From NCBI RefSeq assembly GCF_009601765.2, contig NZ_CP045700.1, positions 372,001-436,000 on the forward strand: a stretch of 64,000 bases of DNA, in the 5' to 3' direction. Origin of the DNA: Vibrio algicola (lineage in GTDB: Bacteria > Pseudomonadota > Gammaproteobacteria > Enterobacterales > Vibrionaceae). The notes under the pieces are model-generated. The model saw nothing but the letters and a program-made list of their open reading frames with translations, searched no databases and was not told the DNA's origin. Positions within the stretch are counted from its first letter, which is position 1; each line of letters starts with the position of its first letter. The translations under genes were made by a program, and so were the position numbers. Below are positions 25,930 to 34,652 of the stretch, piece by piece.

Positions 25930-26949
25930 TTAATAATTCTTGGTCAAATCGAGGTTTTTATACAGTGATGCCACTTGCTCACCATAACCATTAAACATTA
26001 AGGTTTTTTGTCTGCGCGAGCTAAATAAACTGCCTTCGCCAATAAAACGTTCGCTGGCTTGACTCCATCTTGGATGATCAACATTCGGGTTGACGTTGGC
26101 ATAAAAACCATATTCCTCAGCGGCCAATAAATTCCAAGTGGTAGGGGGTTGTTGTTCAAGTAAATGAATTTTCACAATCGACTTAATGCCTTTAAAACCA
26201 TATTTCCACGGCACGATTAAGCGTAATGGTGCGCCATTTTGTGGTGCTAAGGTTTTACCGTATAAGCCGACCGTCATTAAGGTTAAAGGATTCATAGCCT
26301 CTTCAATGGTTAAGCCTTCAACGTACGGATAATCGATACCACCACCAAGAGAGTACGAAGCTTGCCCTGGCATTTTTTTAGGATCATAAAGGGTTTCAAA
26401 AGCGACATATTTCGCTTTGCTGGTGGGTTTTACTAACTTAAGCAAACTGGCGAGAGTAAACCCAAGCCAAGGCACATTCATTGACCATGCTTCAACACAG
26501 CGATGGCGATAAATTCGTTCTTCAATCATCATGTTTTTCATCACATCATCTATATCTAACGTGACACTTTTGGCGACTTCACCGGTAATTTCGATGGTCC
26601 ATGGTCGAGTTTCAAAGCCTTTGGCTAATTCCGCGGGTTGCCCCTTGCTAGAACCAAATTCATAAAAATTATTGTAGGTTAATACTTTGGGCTCAGGTGT
26701 CAGTTCAAGATCAGAAGTTGAAAGGGATGATGGACGACCGACGAGATCTTGGCGAGGATCCATGACTGCAACCGGATCTTTCTTAGCAGAGAAAACATCA
26801 AATAGACTGGCTTGCGCGTTAGATGTAAAAGGAGTGATCGCCGCTGCAAGACCCAGTTTTTTAACAATATCTCGGCGTTGTTTATAAATAGTCTCGGGCG
26901 TGGCTTGGTTTTCTTTTAACTGCCATGAAAGCGGATTTTTTATCAACAT
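25930..26949 (-). CDS. msrP: MsrP, molybdoenzyme methionine sulfoxide reductase
   Basis: A 339-residue periplasmic molybdopterin enzyme. The N terminus has a twin-arginine signal ([12 protein letters not shown] near 24-35 and a hydrophobic run to NAQA). The molybdenum-ligating cysteine lies in [11 protein letters not shown] near residue 147. Other blocks such as [17 protein letters not shown] match YedY/MsrP. It reduces protein methionine sulfoxide using electrons from MsrQ and needs the cofactor made by MoeA (3686). The start has GGAAG upstream. Confidence 0.95.
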   Translation of the reverse strand: MLIKNPLSWQLKENQATPETIYKQRRDIVKKLGLAAAITPFTSNAQASLFDVFSAKKDPVAVMDPRQDLVGRPSSLSTSDLELTPEPKVLTYNNFYEFGSSKGQPAELAKGFETRPWTIEITGEVAKSVTLDIDDVMKNMMIEERIYRHRCVEAWSMNVPWLGFTLASLLKLVKPTSKAKYVAFETLYDPKKMPGQASYSLGGGIDYPYVEGLTIEEAMNPLTLMTVGLYGKTLAPQNGAPLRLIVPWKYGFKGIKSIVKIHLLEQQPPTTWNLLAAEEYGFYANVNPNVDHPRWSQASERFIGEGSLFSSRRQKTLMFNGYGEQVASLYKNLDLTKNY

Positions 26950-27137
26950 AATAAACTTCCTTTTGATAACGTTTTAATTACATGTTCATCGCAATACCAA
27001 TGAGTTATAAATTAAGACCTGTCGTTTTCAAATTTAATTTCAATTACTTGTTGGTGAATTTGCATTCTTTATACTTTAGGTTAAATGTTACATAAATTTA
27101 CAGGTACTTGTTTGGGTTAAGCGCTATGATAAAGTTA

Positions 27138-27163
27138 TTAACAAGGTAAGTGATGGTTGTTAA
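27138..27163. promoter_or_regulatory. Inverted repeat upstream of the b561/YceI operon
   Basis: TTAACAA (27138-27144) and TTGTTAA (27157-27163) form a dyad 60 bp before the b561 start. Spacing suits a dimeric regulator, but the protein is unknown. Confidence 0.3.
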
Positions 27164-27225
27164 CAATTTTGCGGTGAATGTATTATTACTCATTATCCGA
27201 AATATTTATTCAATGTGGTCGCAAG

Positions 27226-27765
27226 ATGAACAAAGAAGTAAAAAATTACCATTGGCTTACAAAAATAAATCATTGGGCTGCCGCCGTTGTGATCATCAGT
27301 TTATTCGCCTCTGGATTATGGATGGTCGAGCTCGATTACTACAGCAGTTGGTATCAAGATGCGCCGCATTGGCATAAATCGGTCGGTTTACTACTGGCAG
27401 GTTTTACTTTGTTTAGGTTGGTGTGGAAGCTATTAACACCTTCTCCTGTAATCGAAGGCACAAAATTTGAAAAGACAGCCGCGAACATCGCCCATGGGTT
27501 AATGTACCTCTTAATGTTCAGTATTTTTATTTTAGGCTATTTAATTTCGACATCAGATGGCAGAGGTATTGATATTTTTGATTGGATGACAGTGCCGTCA
27601 CTTGGACTGCTGTTTGAAGATCAATCGGATATATCCGGTTTGTTACACTATTATTTTGCTTGTGTACTGATTGCTTTAGCTGTGGTTCATGCCGCCGCTG
27701 CATTAAAGCATCATTTTATTAATAAAGACGATACTCTACGAAAAATGACAGGAGTCATAAAATGA
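27226..27765 (+). CDS. Cytochrome b561 family protein
   Basis: A 179-residue four-helix membrane protein. Haem-ligand histidines fit the b561 family: INHWAAAV near residue 13, HWHKSVG near 50, NIAHGLMY near 90 and VVHAAAALKHHF near 160. Such proteins carry electrons between quinol and periplasmic partners. ATG 27226 was chosen over an in-frame ATG at 27178 because family homology (YHWLTKINHW) starts right after it; neither has a strong ribosome-binding site. Its TGA overlaps the yceI ATG, so the two genes are translationally coupled. Confidence 0.87.
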   Translation: MNKEVKNYHWLTKINHWAAAVVIISLFASGLWMVELDYYSSWYQDAPHWHKSVGLLLAGFTLFRLVWKLLTPSPVIEGTKFEKTAANIAHGLMYLLMFSIFILGYLISTSDGRGIDIFDWMTVPSLGLLFEDQSDISGLLHYYFACVLIALAVVHAAAALKHHFINKDDTLRKMTGVIK

Positions 27766-28340
27766 TCAAGATGAAAAAATGGTTAACAACTGCAGGTCTG
27801 TGCGCCTCTATGGTTTTACCCGTGAGCGCGATAGCGGCAGATTATGCAATTGATACCAAAGGGGCGCATGCTTCGGTGAACTTTCGTGTCAGCCACTTAG
27901 GTTACAGCTTTACTCAAGGTCGTTTTAATACTTTTGATGGTACGTTTTCCTACGATCCGAGTAATGTTACTGCGTCAAAAGTGAATGTTGTGGTCGATAC
28001 CACCAGTGTAGATTCTAATCATGCTGATCGTGATAAGCACATTCGTAGTGATGATTTCTTAAATGCGAGTAAGTTTAGCAAAGCAACGTTTTCAAGCACC
28101 AAAGTAACCGATAAAGGCGATGGGAAATTAGTCATAGACGGTACATTAGACTTACATGGCAAGAAAATGCCTGTGACAATTGATGCACAATTTATCGGCG
28201 GTGGTGAAGACCCATGGGGTAAAGAGCGCGCCGGATTTAAAGGTACAACCCGTTTAGAATTAAAAGATTTTGGGATCAAAGAAATGGCAGGGGCGACTTA
28301 TGTTGATCTTGACCTATATGTTGAAGGCATCAAGCAGTAA
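27762..28340 (+). CDS. yceI: YceI-family periplasmic lipid-binding protein
   Basis: A 192-residue secreted protein. A signal peptide ends at about SAIAA, residues 22-26, and is followed by the YceI lipocalin-like barrel: GAHASVNFRVSHLGYSF, DKHIRSDDFLNASKF, and a C-terminal VDLDLYVEGIK. The family binds isoprenoid chains, probably quinones, and often accompanies cytochrome b561 as here. The ATG overlaps the b561 stop; a second ATG at 27771 could also serve as start. A strong terminator closes the operon. Confidence 0.93.
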   Translation: MIKMKKWLTTAGLCASMVLPVSAIAADYAIDTKGAHASVNFRVSHLGYSFTQGRFNTFDGTFSYDPSNVTASKVNVVVDTTSVDSNHADRDKHIRSDDFLNASKFSKATFSSTKVTDKGDGKLVIDGTLDLHGKKMPVTIDAQFIGGGEDPWGKERAGFKGTTRLELKDFGIKEMAGATYVDLDLYVEGIKQ

Positions 28341-28378
28341 TACGAGATAGAGCCAAAAAGAACCGTGACAATTTGAAT

Positions 28379-28428
28379 AAAATAAAGGCTGCCGATTGTA
28401 ATTAAACTCGGCAGCCTTTTTTATTTTA
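28379..28428. terminator. Bidirectional terminator, yceI/nadE
   Basis: AAAGGCTGCCGA (28385-28396) pairs with TCGGCAGCCTTT (28409-28420), with A-rich and T-rich flanks. It lies between convergent genes. Confidence 0.92.
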
Positions 28429-28460
28429 TATCATCACGTTAATCAAAAGAATGATTAGTG

Positions 28461-29297
28461 TTATTCGTCATCATAAATCGTGGGGATAGGTTGGCGCTTA
28501 TGTTGAGTCTTGGTATAAATGCTCACCAAGCGATCGGATGCTTGCTTAGATACTGGTTTGCCTTCTAAGAAATCATCTATTTGATCATAAGTCAGCCCTA
28601 ATGCCGCTTCATCGGCTTTTTGAGGATCGAGCTCTTCTAAATCAGCTGTCGGCACTTTTTGCACTAACGTTTCTGGTGCGCCTAATTCAGCCGCCAGTTG
28701 ACGAACTTGGCGTTTGTTTAAACCAAACAATGGCGCAAGATCGCAAGCGCCGTCACCAAACTTAGTATAAAAACCGGTGATATTTTCTGCCGAATGATCG
28801 GTGCCTAAGACTAAACCGCCAACATATCCTGCCACTTCATATTGGGCCACCATGCGAGCACGCGCTTTGACATTGCCTTTTACAAAGTCGAGTTTTTCTG
28901 CGCTTGTTGGTAGTAAATTAGTATGCTCAAGGGCTTGATGAGTCGCACTGTTCATGCCATCGACACTTGGTTTAATATTTACTGAAATAGAATGGCTTGG
29001 CTGAATAAACGACAGAGCTAATTGCGCTTCATCTTCATCTTTTTGTTCGCCATACGGCAGACGTACTGCAATAAATTGGTAGTCGTTGGAGGATGATTGC
29101 TGGTTGAGTTCATTAATTGCTAATTGCGCTAATCGACCGCAAGTGGTGGAATCAACGCCACCGCTGATACCCAAAATTAAAGATTTGCAACCCGATGATT
29201 GCAGACGATTTTTGATAAATGCAATCCGACGTGAGATTTCAAATTGCGCATCGATAGAAGGCTGAACGCGCATTTCTTGACGAATTTGTTGCTCCAT
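28461..29297 (-). CDS. nadE: NAD synthetase, ammonia-dependent
   Basis: A 278-residue NadE. It adenylates and amidates nicotinate adenine dinucleotide to NAD in the cytosol. The N-type ATP pyrophosphatase P-loop SGGVDSTT lies near residues 45-52, and [22 protein letters not shown] and [14 protein letters not shown] blocks (here [12 protein letters not shown]) are present. Length equals E. coli NadE; there is no glutaminase domain. AAGGAATC precedes ATG 29297. It diverges from a second NAD-pathway gene. Confidence 0.96.
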   Translation of the reverse strand: MEQQIRQEMRVQPSIDAQFEISRRIAFIKNRLQSSGCKSLILGISGGVDSTTCGRLAQLAINELNQQSSSNDYQFIAVRLPYGEQKDEDEAQLALSFIQPSHSISVNIKPSVDGMNSATHQALEHTNLLPTSAEKLDFVKGNVKARARMVAQYEVAGYVGGLVLGTDHSAENITGFYTKFGDGACDLAPLFGLNKRQVRQLAAELGAPETLVQKVPTADLEELDPQKADEAALGLTYDQIDDFLEGKPVSKQASDRLVSIYTKTQHKRQPIPTIYDDE

Positions 29298-29445
29298 GAT
29301 GATTCCTTATAGCCACAGATGTAAGACGTTTTAATCATATACTTAAAAGGGGGAAGGTTACTAGTTCAAATCTAGTTCGAATCAAGCCTTTTCGGTGTTA
29401 AACTCATGCATTAAATATCATCTTAGTTGTTTACAGAGATCCAAT

Positions 29446-29982
29446 ATGACCACCATAGCAGTGTTTGGCAGCGCATTTAATCCACCGAGTTTGGGGCATA
29501 AATCGGTGATCGATTCATTAATGCATTTTGATCGTGTGTTATTAGTGCCAAGTATTGCGCATGCGTGGGGTAAATCGATGCTGGACTTTGATGTCCGCTG
29601 TCGCATGATTGAAGGGTTTATCGATGAAATCGGGCAAGAAAAAGTGCAATTGTCACGTATTGAGGAGGCGCTCTATCAACCTGATGGGGTAGAGGATAAC
29701 CGGAGTGTTACCACCTTTGATGTGCTTGGCGCTCTGCAACAACGTTATCCAGACGCGGTACTAACTTTTGTCCTCGGTCCTGATAACTTGATGAATTTTT
29801 CCAAGTTTTATAAAGCGGATGAGATTGTGCAACGTTGGTCGGTATTGGCGTGTCCTGAAAAATTAGCGATCCGCAGTAGCGATATTCGCCAACGCTGTAT
29901 CAATAATCAAACCATTGCAGAGTTCACCACGCCATCGGTTCAGCGTTATATTCAGCAAAAAAAACTCTATATTCAACAATAA
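29446..29982 (+). CDS. NadD-like nicotinate-nucleotide adenylyltransferase
   Basis: A 178-residue nucleotidyltransferase. The N-terminal GSAFNPPSLGH carries the conserved GxFNPxxxGH phosphate motif, LGPDNLMNF follows in the centre and the C-terminal AIRSSDIR replaces ISSTxIR. The family joins nicotinate or nicotinamide mononucleotide with ATP, the step before NadE, which lies divergent 150 bp away. A longer frame begins at 29395, but ATG 29446 is where homology begins. Vibrio usually also have a canonical nadD near rlmH/holA, so this may be a paralogue. Confidence 0.8.
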   Translation: MTTIAVFGSAFNPPSLGHKSVIDSLMHFDRVLLVPSIAHAWGKSMLDFDVRCRMIEGFIDEIGQEKVQLSRIEEALYQPDGVEDNRSVTTFDVLGALQQRYPDAVLTFVLGPDNLMNFSKFYKADEIVQRWSVLACPEKLAIRSSDIRQRCINNQTIAEFTTPSVQRYIQQKKLYIQQ

Positions 29983-29986
29983 GCAG

Positions 29987-30607
29987 TTATAAAAGTTGAT
30001 CGGCAACTAATTGGCAAAGTTGATCGGCTTGAACCTCGTTACCATTGAATAAAGTGGTAATAATATTGGCGCGTGCTTGACCTGATTTTTGCATTTTAAA
30101 CGCTTCTCGTACCTTGAGTGCTAGCTGCAATGCTTTATCTTCTGATTTGTCGTTTAGGTTTTGGCTTACGGTTGGGTGATTATTAGCAAGCTTAGGCGCA
30201 TGTTCTTTTTTATGACAACTTGCGACTAATTCTTGAATAAACACGGTATACAAAGCTTGCAACGATGGATTATTCGCCTCAAAGCGTAGGGTGCGAAACT
30301 TGTTGACCAATGCAGTCAATAACTCGGTTGGATTGAATAAACCGGCTTGATGTGGATAGGCGTGTTGTGAGCGGATCGAAATGTTGATTTCAGTGATCCG
30401 GCTATTGGGTAGATAACTTATTGCCACTAAGCACTCAATCGGCAGCCACAACAATTGTCCGGCAGTAAACAAGTATTCCTCTTTGCCTAACCGCACCGCA
30501 ATCTCGCCTTGTTCAACAGAGATCAGTTTATGTTTGCTGGTCTTTTTTCGCGCAGTGGTGGTCAGAAAAGGATGTTGAGTACTGGTATGGGAAATAAGAT
30601 AATTCAT
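29987..30607 (-). CDS. Cupin-like AraC-family-related protein, no HTH seen
   Basis: A 206-residue protein. The first 100 residues look like an AraC-type cupin sensor (KLISVEQGEIAVRLG, FTAGQLLWLPIE, ISYLPNSRITEINISI). The C-terminal half is helical, but the paired helix-turn-helix block of AraC regulators is not recognisable and length falls short of the usual 270-300. It could be a truncated regulator or a distinct helical family. Convergent with the NadD-like gene with 4 bp between stops. Function is uncertain. Confidence 0.55.
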   Translation of the reverse strand: MNYLISHTSTQHPFLTTTARKKTSKHKLISVEQGEIAVRLGKEEYLFTAGQLLWLPIECLVAISYLPNSRITEINISIRSQHAYPHQAGLFNPTELLTALVNKFRTLRFEANNPSLQALYTVFIQELVASCHKKEHAPKLANNHPTVSQNLNDKSEDKALQLALKVREAFKMQKSGQARANIITTLFNGNEVQADQLCQLVADQLL

Positions 30608-30868
30608 GTGTTAAGTTCGGCGTACGAGTAAGATGGGCTAAGACTAGCGTTTTCTTGATCCCGATGCCAATTTTTGTGGCTAAAATATCAGAATTTAAAC
30701 ATAAAAAGGCTCAATATGGTCATTCTGGACGATGTTGTTATTCACTATTGGCGCTATTTCAGGTACTTTACCTGTCCAGTTTTAAGCTTTGTATGGTTGA
30801 ACTCGCTAAAAAATTAAAGCGATTTTTCAAGCGTACAAATTATGTTCTATTCATAACAGCAGTAAATA

Positions 30869-31975
30869 ATGAGTATTGAAAACGATCCGTATAAAGAAAT
30901 CCGTCCTTACAACGATGATGAAATCCCTGCCGCATTAGATCGGCTGATCAATGATGATGAGTTTATCAATGCCATCATCAAATATCGTTTTTCCGAAAAA
31001 TCGGCTTGGTTTAAAAAGCTGGTGTCCCCGATCTTGAAGTTTTATCTCAAACTGAAATGGTCCAAACTGAAAACGGTTAATGATATTCAAATCGAAATCG
31101 AAAATTTCATGGGCTCGACATTAGATAAAACAGCCAATGGCATCACTTATACGGGGCTGGAAAACTTAGATCCGAAACAAGCGTATTTATTTGTTTCCAA
31201 TCACCGTGATATAGCGATGGATCCTGCGTTAGTTAATTTGGGACTGTTTAATAACGGCCATCAAACCGTGAGAATTGCGATTGGTGATAACTTATTAAAA
31301 ATGCCTTGTGCGACCGAAATGATGAAGTTAAACAAAAGCTTCATTGTAAAACGTTCCGCTAAAGGTCCGCGTGAAATGATGAAAACACTGGGTCAATTGT
31401 CCGGTTACATTAAGCATTCACTTGAAACCAATAATTCGATTTGGATCGCGCAGCGTGAAGGGCGTGCCAAAGATGGCAATGATATGACCGAGCCGGCGAT
31501 TTTAAAGATGTTTCATGTAGAAGGCCGTCGTCAAAAAATCCCATTTGCGGATTACATCAAGTCATTGAAAATTGTGCCGGTGTCTATTTCGTATGAAAAC
31601 GATCCACTGGATGTCGCCAAAGCCAATGAGTTATACCAACTCGAAACACATGGTCATTATCAAAAAACAGAATTTGAAGATATTGAAAGTATTGTTAAAG
31701 GTATCATTGGAAAGAAAGGGCGCGTCAATGTTAGCTTTGGTGACGTTGTCACTGGTAACTTTGAAACACCAGATTTATTAGCGCAAGAAATTGATCGTCA
31801 GATACATGATTTATACCGTTTGTACCCGATTAACTTGCTTGCCGCTGGGAAAAAAAGTGATTCGATCACCGAAGAAACCAAAGCGACATTGGCAGAAAAA
31901 CTGCGTCAATTACCTGAAGGTGCGCAAGAAAAGCTGGTTGCGATGTACGCCAATCCAGTCGAGAAGAAGCAGTAA
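30869..31975 (+). CDS. Glycerolipid acyltransferase-like protein (PlsC superfamily)
   Basis: A 368-residue protein with a PlsC-type domain. The active-site block is SNHRDIAMDPAL (about residues 110-121), in which His and Asp are separated by five residues rather than the usual four, and the later AQREGRAKDG carries the glycerol-3-phosphate-binding pattern (EGR). No membrane helix is clear. It probably transfers fatty acyl groups to a lysophospholipid or related acceptor. The start codon lacks a strong ribosome-binding site. Monocistronic with a strong terminator. Confidence 0.75.
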   Translation: MSIENDPYKEIRPYNDDEIPAALDRLINDDEFINAIIKYRFSEKSAWFKKLVSPILKFYLKLKWSKLKTVNDIQIEIENFMGSTLDKTANGITYTGLENLDPKQAYLFVSNHRDIAMDPALVNLGLFNNGHQTVRIAIGDNLLKMPCATEMMKLNKSFIVKRSAKGPREMMKTLGQLSGYIKHSLETNNSIWIAQREGRAKDGNDMTEPAILKMFHVEGRRQKIPFADYIKSLKIVPVSISYENDPLDVAKANELYQLETHGHYQKTEFEDIESIVKGIIGKKGRVNVSFGDVVTGNFETPDLLAQEIDRQIHDLYRLYPINLLAAGKKSDSITEETKATLAEKLRQLPEGAQEKLVAMYANPVEKKQ

Positions 31976-32007
31976 AAACGAGAAATAAACAAAAAATTAA
32001 AGACAAT

Positions 32008-32043
32008 AAAAAAGCAACCAACTGTGAAGTGGTTGCTTTTTTT
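32008..32043. terminator. Bidirectional terminator after the acyltransferase
   Basis: AAAAAAGCAACCA (32008-32020) pairs with TGGTTGCTTTTTT (32030-32042) around a 9-nt loop, lying between convergent genes. Confidence 0.92.
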
Positions 32044-32076
32044 ATTTCAAAAATCGATGATTATTTTAAACCGCGA

Positions 32077-32397
32077 TTAACGGTTTAATGAGCGACTTTT
32101 GAGTTCGAAAATTAATTTTTCAGCGCTGCATTCAAATTTAATACGAGCGGTTAAGGTCGTTGCGTCATCCGCCATTGCTTCAATTTCATGTTGGAAATCG
32201 GCATTCACTTCTTTTGCTAATGCAAGGTAAGGGGCAAAGTGAGCCAATAAGGTCTCTTTGTTTGGTCCTTGGATATGAACATCAGCCACATCATCACCTT
32301 CTTTGATGATAAAGCCCATTTCTGCACTGCAACCACATGCTTCACAAACTTCGTTTTCACCAGATACTAATTCGAGTTCTTGTCTTTCATTGCTCAT
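32077..32397 (-). CDS. YfcZ/YiiS family protein (DUF406)
   Basis: A 106-residue small acidic cytosolic protein. It has the CEACGCSAEMGFIIKEGDD block near residues 18-36 (three cysteines in CEACGC) and the HIQGPNKETLL and AKIKFECSAEK-like pattern of the DUF406 family represented by E. coli YfcZ. The function is unknown; the cysteines could hold a metal. AAAAGGC is upstream of the start. Monocistronic. Confidence 0.85.
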   Translation of the reverse strand: MSNERQELELVSGENEVCEACGCSAEMGFIIKEGDDVADVHIQGPNKETLLAHFAPYLALAKEVNADFQHEIEAMADDATTLTARIKFECSAEKLIFELKSRSLNR

Positions 32398-32570
32398 TAT
32401 ATTTTGCCTTTTAAGTGACTAATGCGATTATTTTACGCTTCATTTTTTGGCAACACTAGTAAAAAACTATGATAAAGATTAAAAAAAAGTTGATGGTTGA
32501 ATAAGTAACTAAAACAACTTAGCCCGATGATAATTGAAATAAGCTGTTCAACCATAAACTTAGATCAAAT

Positions 32571-33222
32571 TTAAACGGGGTGTACTACCGGAAAATCATA
32601 GTGAGGATGCGCTTGTACTAAAGTTTGATAGCCATACACTTGCAAAATATTGTCAGGGGTTAAAGTGTGCCAAGGCGCGCCATCGGCGACAATATCGCCT
32701 TGATTTAATAACAAGATCCGATCGGCATATTGAGCGGTAAGATTAAGATCATGCAACACGACAATCACGGCTGCGCCTTTACTTGCCATCGATTTAGCTA
32801 ACGCTAAGGTATTGTGCTGGTGGGCGAGATCTAAGGCCGACGTGGGTTCATCCAACATAAAAATACAGTTATGTTGCGCGTGACTGAGTTGGGTTAATAC
32901 TCGAGCTAGATGGACTCGTTGCTTTTCACCTCCCGATAGCGAGGGGTAGGAACGCTCACTTAATTCAGGTATACCGACTTGTTGCATCATCTTGGTTGTG
33001 GTGTGTTTTAAATCGTGGTTATTGAGGCCTAGAGGGATCCCTCCGAGTTCGACCACTTCTTTAGCTAGAAATGGAAAGGTGAGGGTGCTGTGTTGCGGCA
33101 ACATGCCAAGTTGCTTCGCTAACTGCGATTTCTGCCAATCTTTTTGCGCTCTACCAAAGTAATGCAAACTCGGCGTTTTACCTGCATGACGATTTATTGG
33201 GTTGGACAGGGCTTGTTCGCCA
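32571..33222 (-). pseudogene. hutD: hutD remnant: haem ABC transporter ATPase lacking Walker A
   Basis: The C-terminal three quarters of a HutD/HmuV haem-import ATPase are intact in sequence: the Q-loop region (GMLPQHSTLTFPF), signature SLSGGEKQRVHLAR, Walker B CIFMLDEPTSALD and switch histidine VVLHDLNLT. The N-terminal part with Walker A (GPNGAGKS) is absent. Homology starts at about 33222, where the DNA runs straight into hutC in another frame. The open frame does run to 33380, but that part is only the shadow of hutC. Such a protein could not bind ATP normally. Confidence 0.85.
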
Positions 33223-33739
33223 CCCCTGCCAGTAACATTACCGTGACAGACGTACCAAATTGACTGGTTCCAAGTTTGTAAATCATGATGGTGGTTAATG
33301 CGCCACCTAAAAAAGCAAATACCGGTACGGCGGCAAGATCCATAAACAGCGGATAATCTTGCTTTAAGCCCGCAAAACAAACAATCGCAAACGCCGCGCC
33401 GAGTGCCGCGCCAGAGGATACCCCAATAATGCTAGGCTCAGCTAATGGATTACGAAATAGCCCCTGCATCACAGCGCCACAAAGCCCAAGGATCGCGCCA
33501 ATGAATAGACACAATAAAGTACGAGGCAAACGAACCTGCTGAATGATTAGCTCAACATGAACCGGCAATTGGTTCATTGTTGGCATGATAGCGGTTGGAA
33601 ATAGGCGCTCAATGCTGCTTTGTAGAGCGTGGCTAAAGGAAATATTCATCGGACCAACTGAAATCGACATCACGATCATGCTGCACAGTAAGAATAAAAA
33701 GGCAGCAAACAAAATACGAATGGGAATATGGCGTAACAT
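33194..33739 (-). pseudogene. hutC: hutC remnant: truncated haem ABC permease
   Basis: It encodes 181 residues against about 340 for HutC/HmuU. The N-terminal FecCD-type permease is clear (VRLPRTLLCLFIGAILGL, GLFRNPLAEPSIIGVSSGAALG) and follows the family to VMLLAGVA. The reading then turns into a short foreign tail and a stop at the fusion with hutD. About half of the membrane helices are missing, so transport is not expected. The upstream start is preceded by AAGGAC. It overlaps the hutD remnant at the junction, about 33202-33222. Confidence 0.88.
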
Positions 33740-33740
33740 G

Positions 33741-33869
33741 TCATGTCCTTATGGATAAATTGCTGCCTGCTGGCATCGCAAAGGCTTTTTGCTGATCGAA
33801 TTGAGTGAACATCAAGATGTGCGCACCAATCGCAATGCTTGCCGCTACTGTATACCGATTGAAATTCAC
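33741..33869 (-). pseudogene. tonB1: tonB1 remnant (N-terminal 42 codons)
   Basis: GTG 33869, with AGGAC upstream, opens a 42-codon frame. Its product resembles the N terminus of Vibrio TonB1: a hydrophobic anchor (YTVAASIAIGAHILMF) followed by the KAFAMPAG motif. It then stops at TGA 33741-33743, next to the hutC ATG. The proline-rich and C-terminal domains of tonB, and exbB, exbD and hutB that follow in Vibrio, are all gone. This stub cannot energise a receptor. Confidence 0.8.
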
Positions 33870-33929
33870 AAAGTGTCCTTACTGGTAGAGAATGTTAAAT
33901 AAATGATCGAGGTGATCATTGATCAAGAT

Positions 33930-33954
33930 GCAAATAATATCAATTATCATTTGC
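33930..33954. promoter_or_regulatory. Fur box between tonB1 remnant and hutX
   Basis: GCAAATAATATCAATTATCATTTGC is a 25-bp near-palindrome; its core AATAATATCAATTATCATT fits the Fur consensus built from GATAAT repeats. It sits in the divergent promoter region, so hutX/hutZ and the remnant operon are both probably iron-repressed. Confidence 0.75.
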
Positions 33955-34033
33955 ATTGTTATTTGGGTGAAATTAAGATGCATCTCATCAACACGATCAG
34001 CAACATTGTGATAACAAATAAGAGAAGGTCTTA

Positions 34034-34546
34034 ATGGAAGAGAGACAACAAATGAATAGCGCAGTGATGAGTATGATTGACAGCGATCCGAGTTTATTGC
34101 CAGCCGCTATCGCACAACAACTGAAGATTTCAGAGCTTGAGGTGGTGGTCGCATTACCAAGTGAAATGGCGGTCGTTGTCGATGGGAAGCACGCCCAAAG
34201 CCTGTTAGAGCATTTGGTCGGTTGGGGGAATATGACCAGCATTGTGCATTCGGGCGGATCGATTTTTGAAGTAAAAGCACCGTTTCCAAAAGGGAAAGTC
34301 GCCCACGGATATTATAACTTAATGGGGCGCGAGTGCGAGTTACAAGGTCACTTAAATTTATCCAAAATGTCTAAAGTCGCTTTAGTCTCTAAACTATTTC
34401 GCGGTAAAGAAAGCTATTACTTTGGCTTTTTTGATTTGCAAGGAGACAGTATTTTTAAAGTGTACTTAGGGCGGGATAACAAACGAGCCTTGTTGCCAGA
34501 ACAAGTTGAAAAATTCAAACAGTTGGTGGTTAAGTTTACATCCTAA
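34034..34546 (+). CDS. hutX: Haem-utilisation cystosolic carrier HutX
   Basis: A 170-residue cytosolic protein of the HutX family, which in V. cholerae binds haem and hands it to HutZ. Core blocks VVALPSEMAVVVDG, WGNMTSIVHSGGSIFEVK, YYNLMGRECELQGHL and SYYFGFFDLQG are present and the length is normal. AGAAGG lies 5 nt before ATG 34034. The gene sits first after the Fur box; hutW, usually upstream of it, is missing. An 18-codon frame (33978-34034) that ends at the hutX ATG occupies the gap. Confidence 0.9.
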   Translation: MEERQQMNSAVMSMIDSDPSLLPAAIAQQLKISELEVVVALPSEMAVVVDGKHAQSLLEHLVGWGNMTSIVHSGGSIFEVKAPFPKGKVAHGYYNLMGRECELQGHLNLSKMSKVALVSKLFRGKESYYFGFFDLQGDSIFKVYLGRDNKRALLPEQVEKFKQLVVKFTS

Positions 34547-34652
34547 ACGACTTAACCATTGGAAATTATTATATAAAGATTCAGTCTATCGTTATCGAGT
34601 AAACAGCAATAAAGCAAGATAGTCACTCTAATACTAGCTAAGGGAAGAAATT

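Noticed and set aside
30655..30879. 74-codon frame upstream of the acyltransferase
   Set aside because: No ribosome-binding site, odd composition, and it overlaps the acyltransferase start.
33223..33380. Upstream extension of the hutD frame
   Set aside because: This part is a shadow of hutC in another frame and shows no ATPase homology; Walker A is not there.
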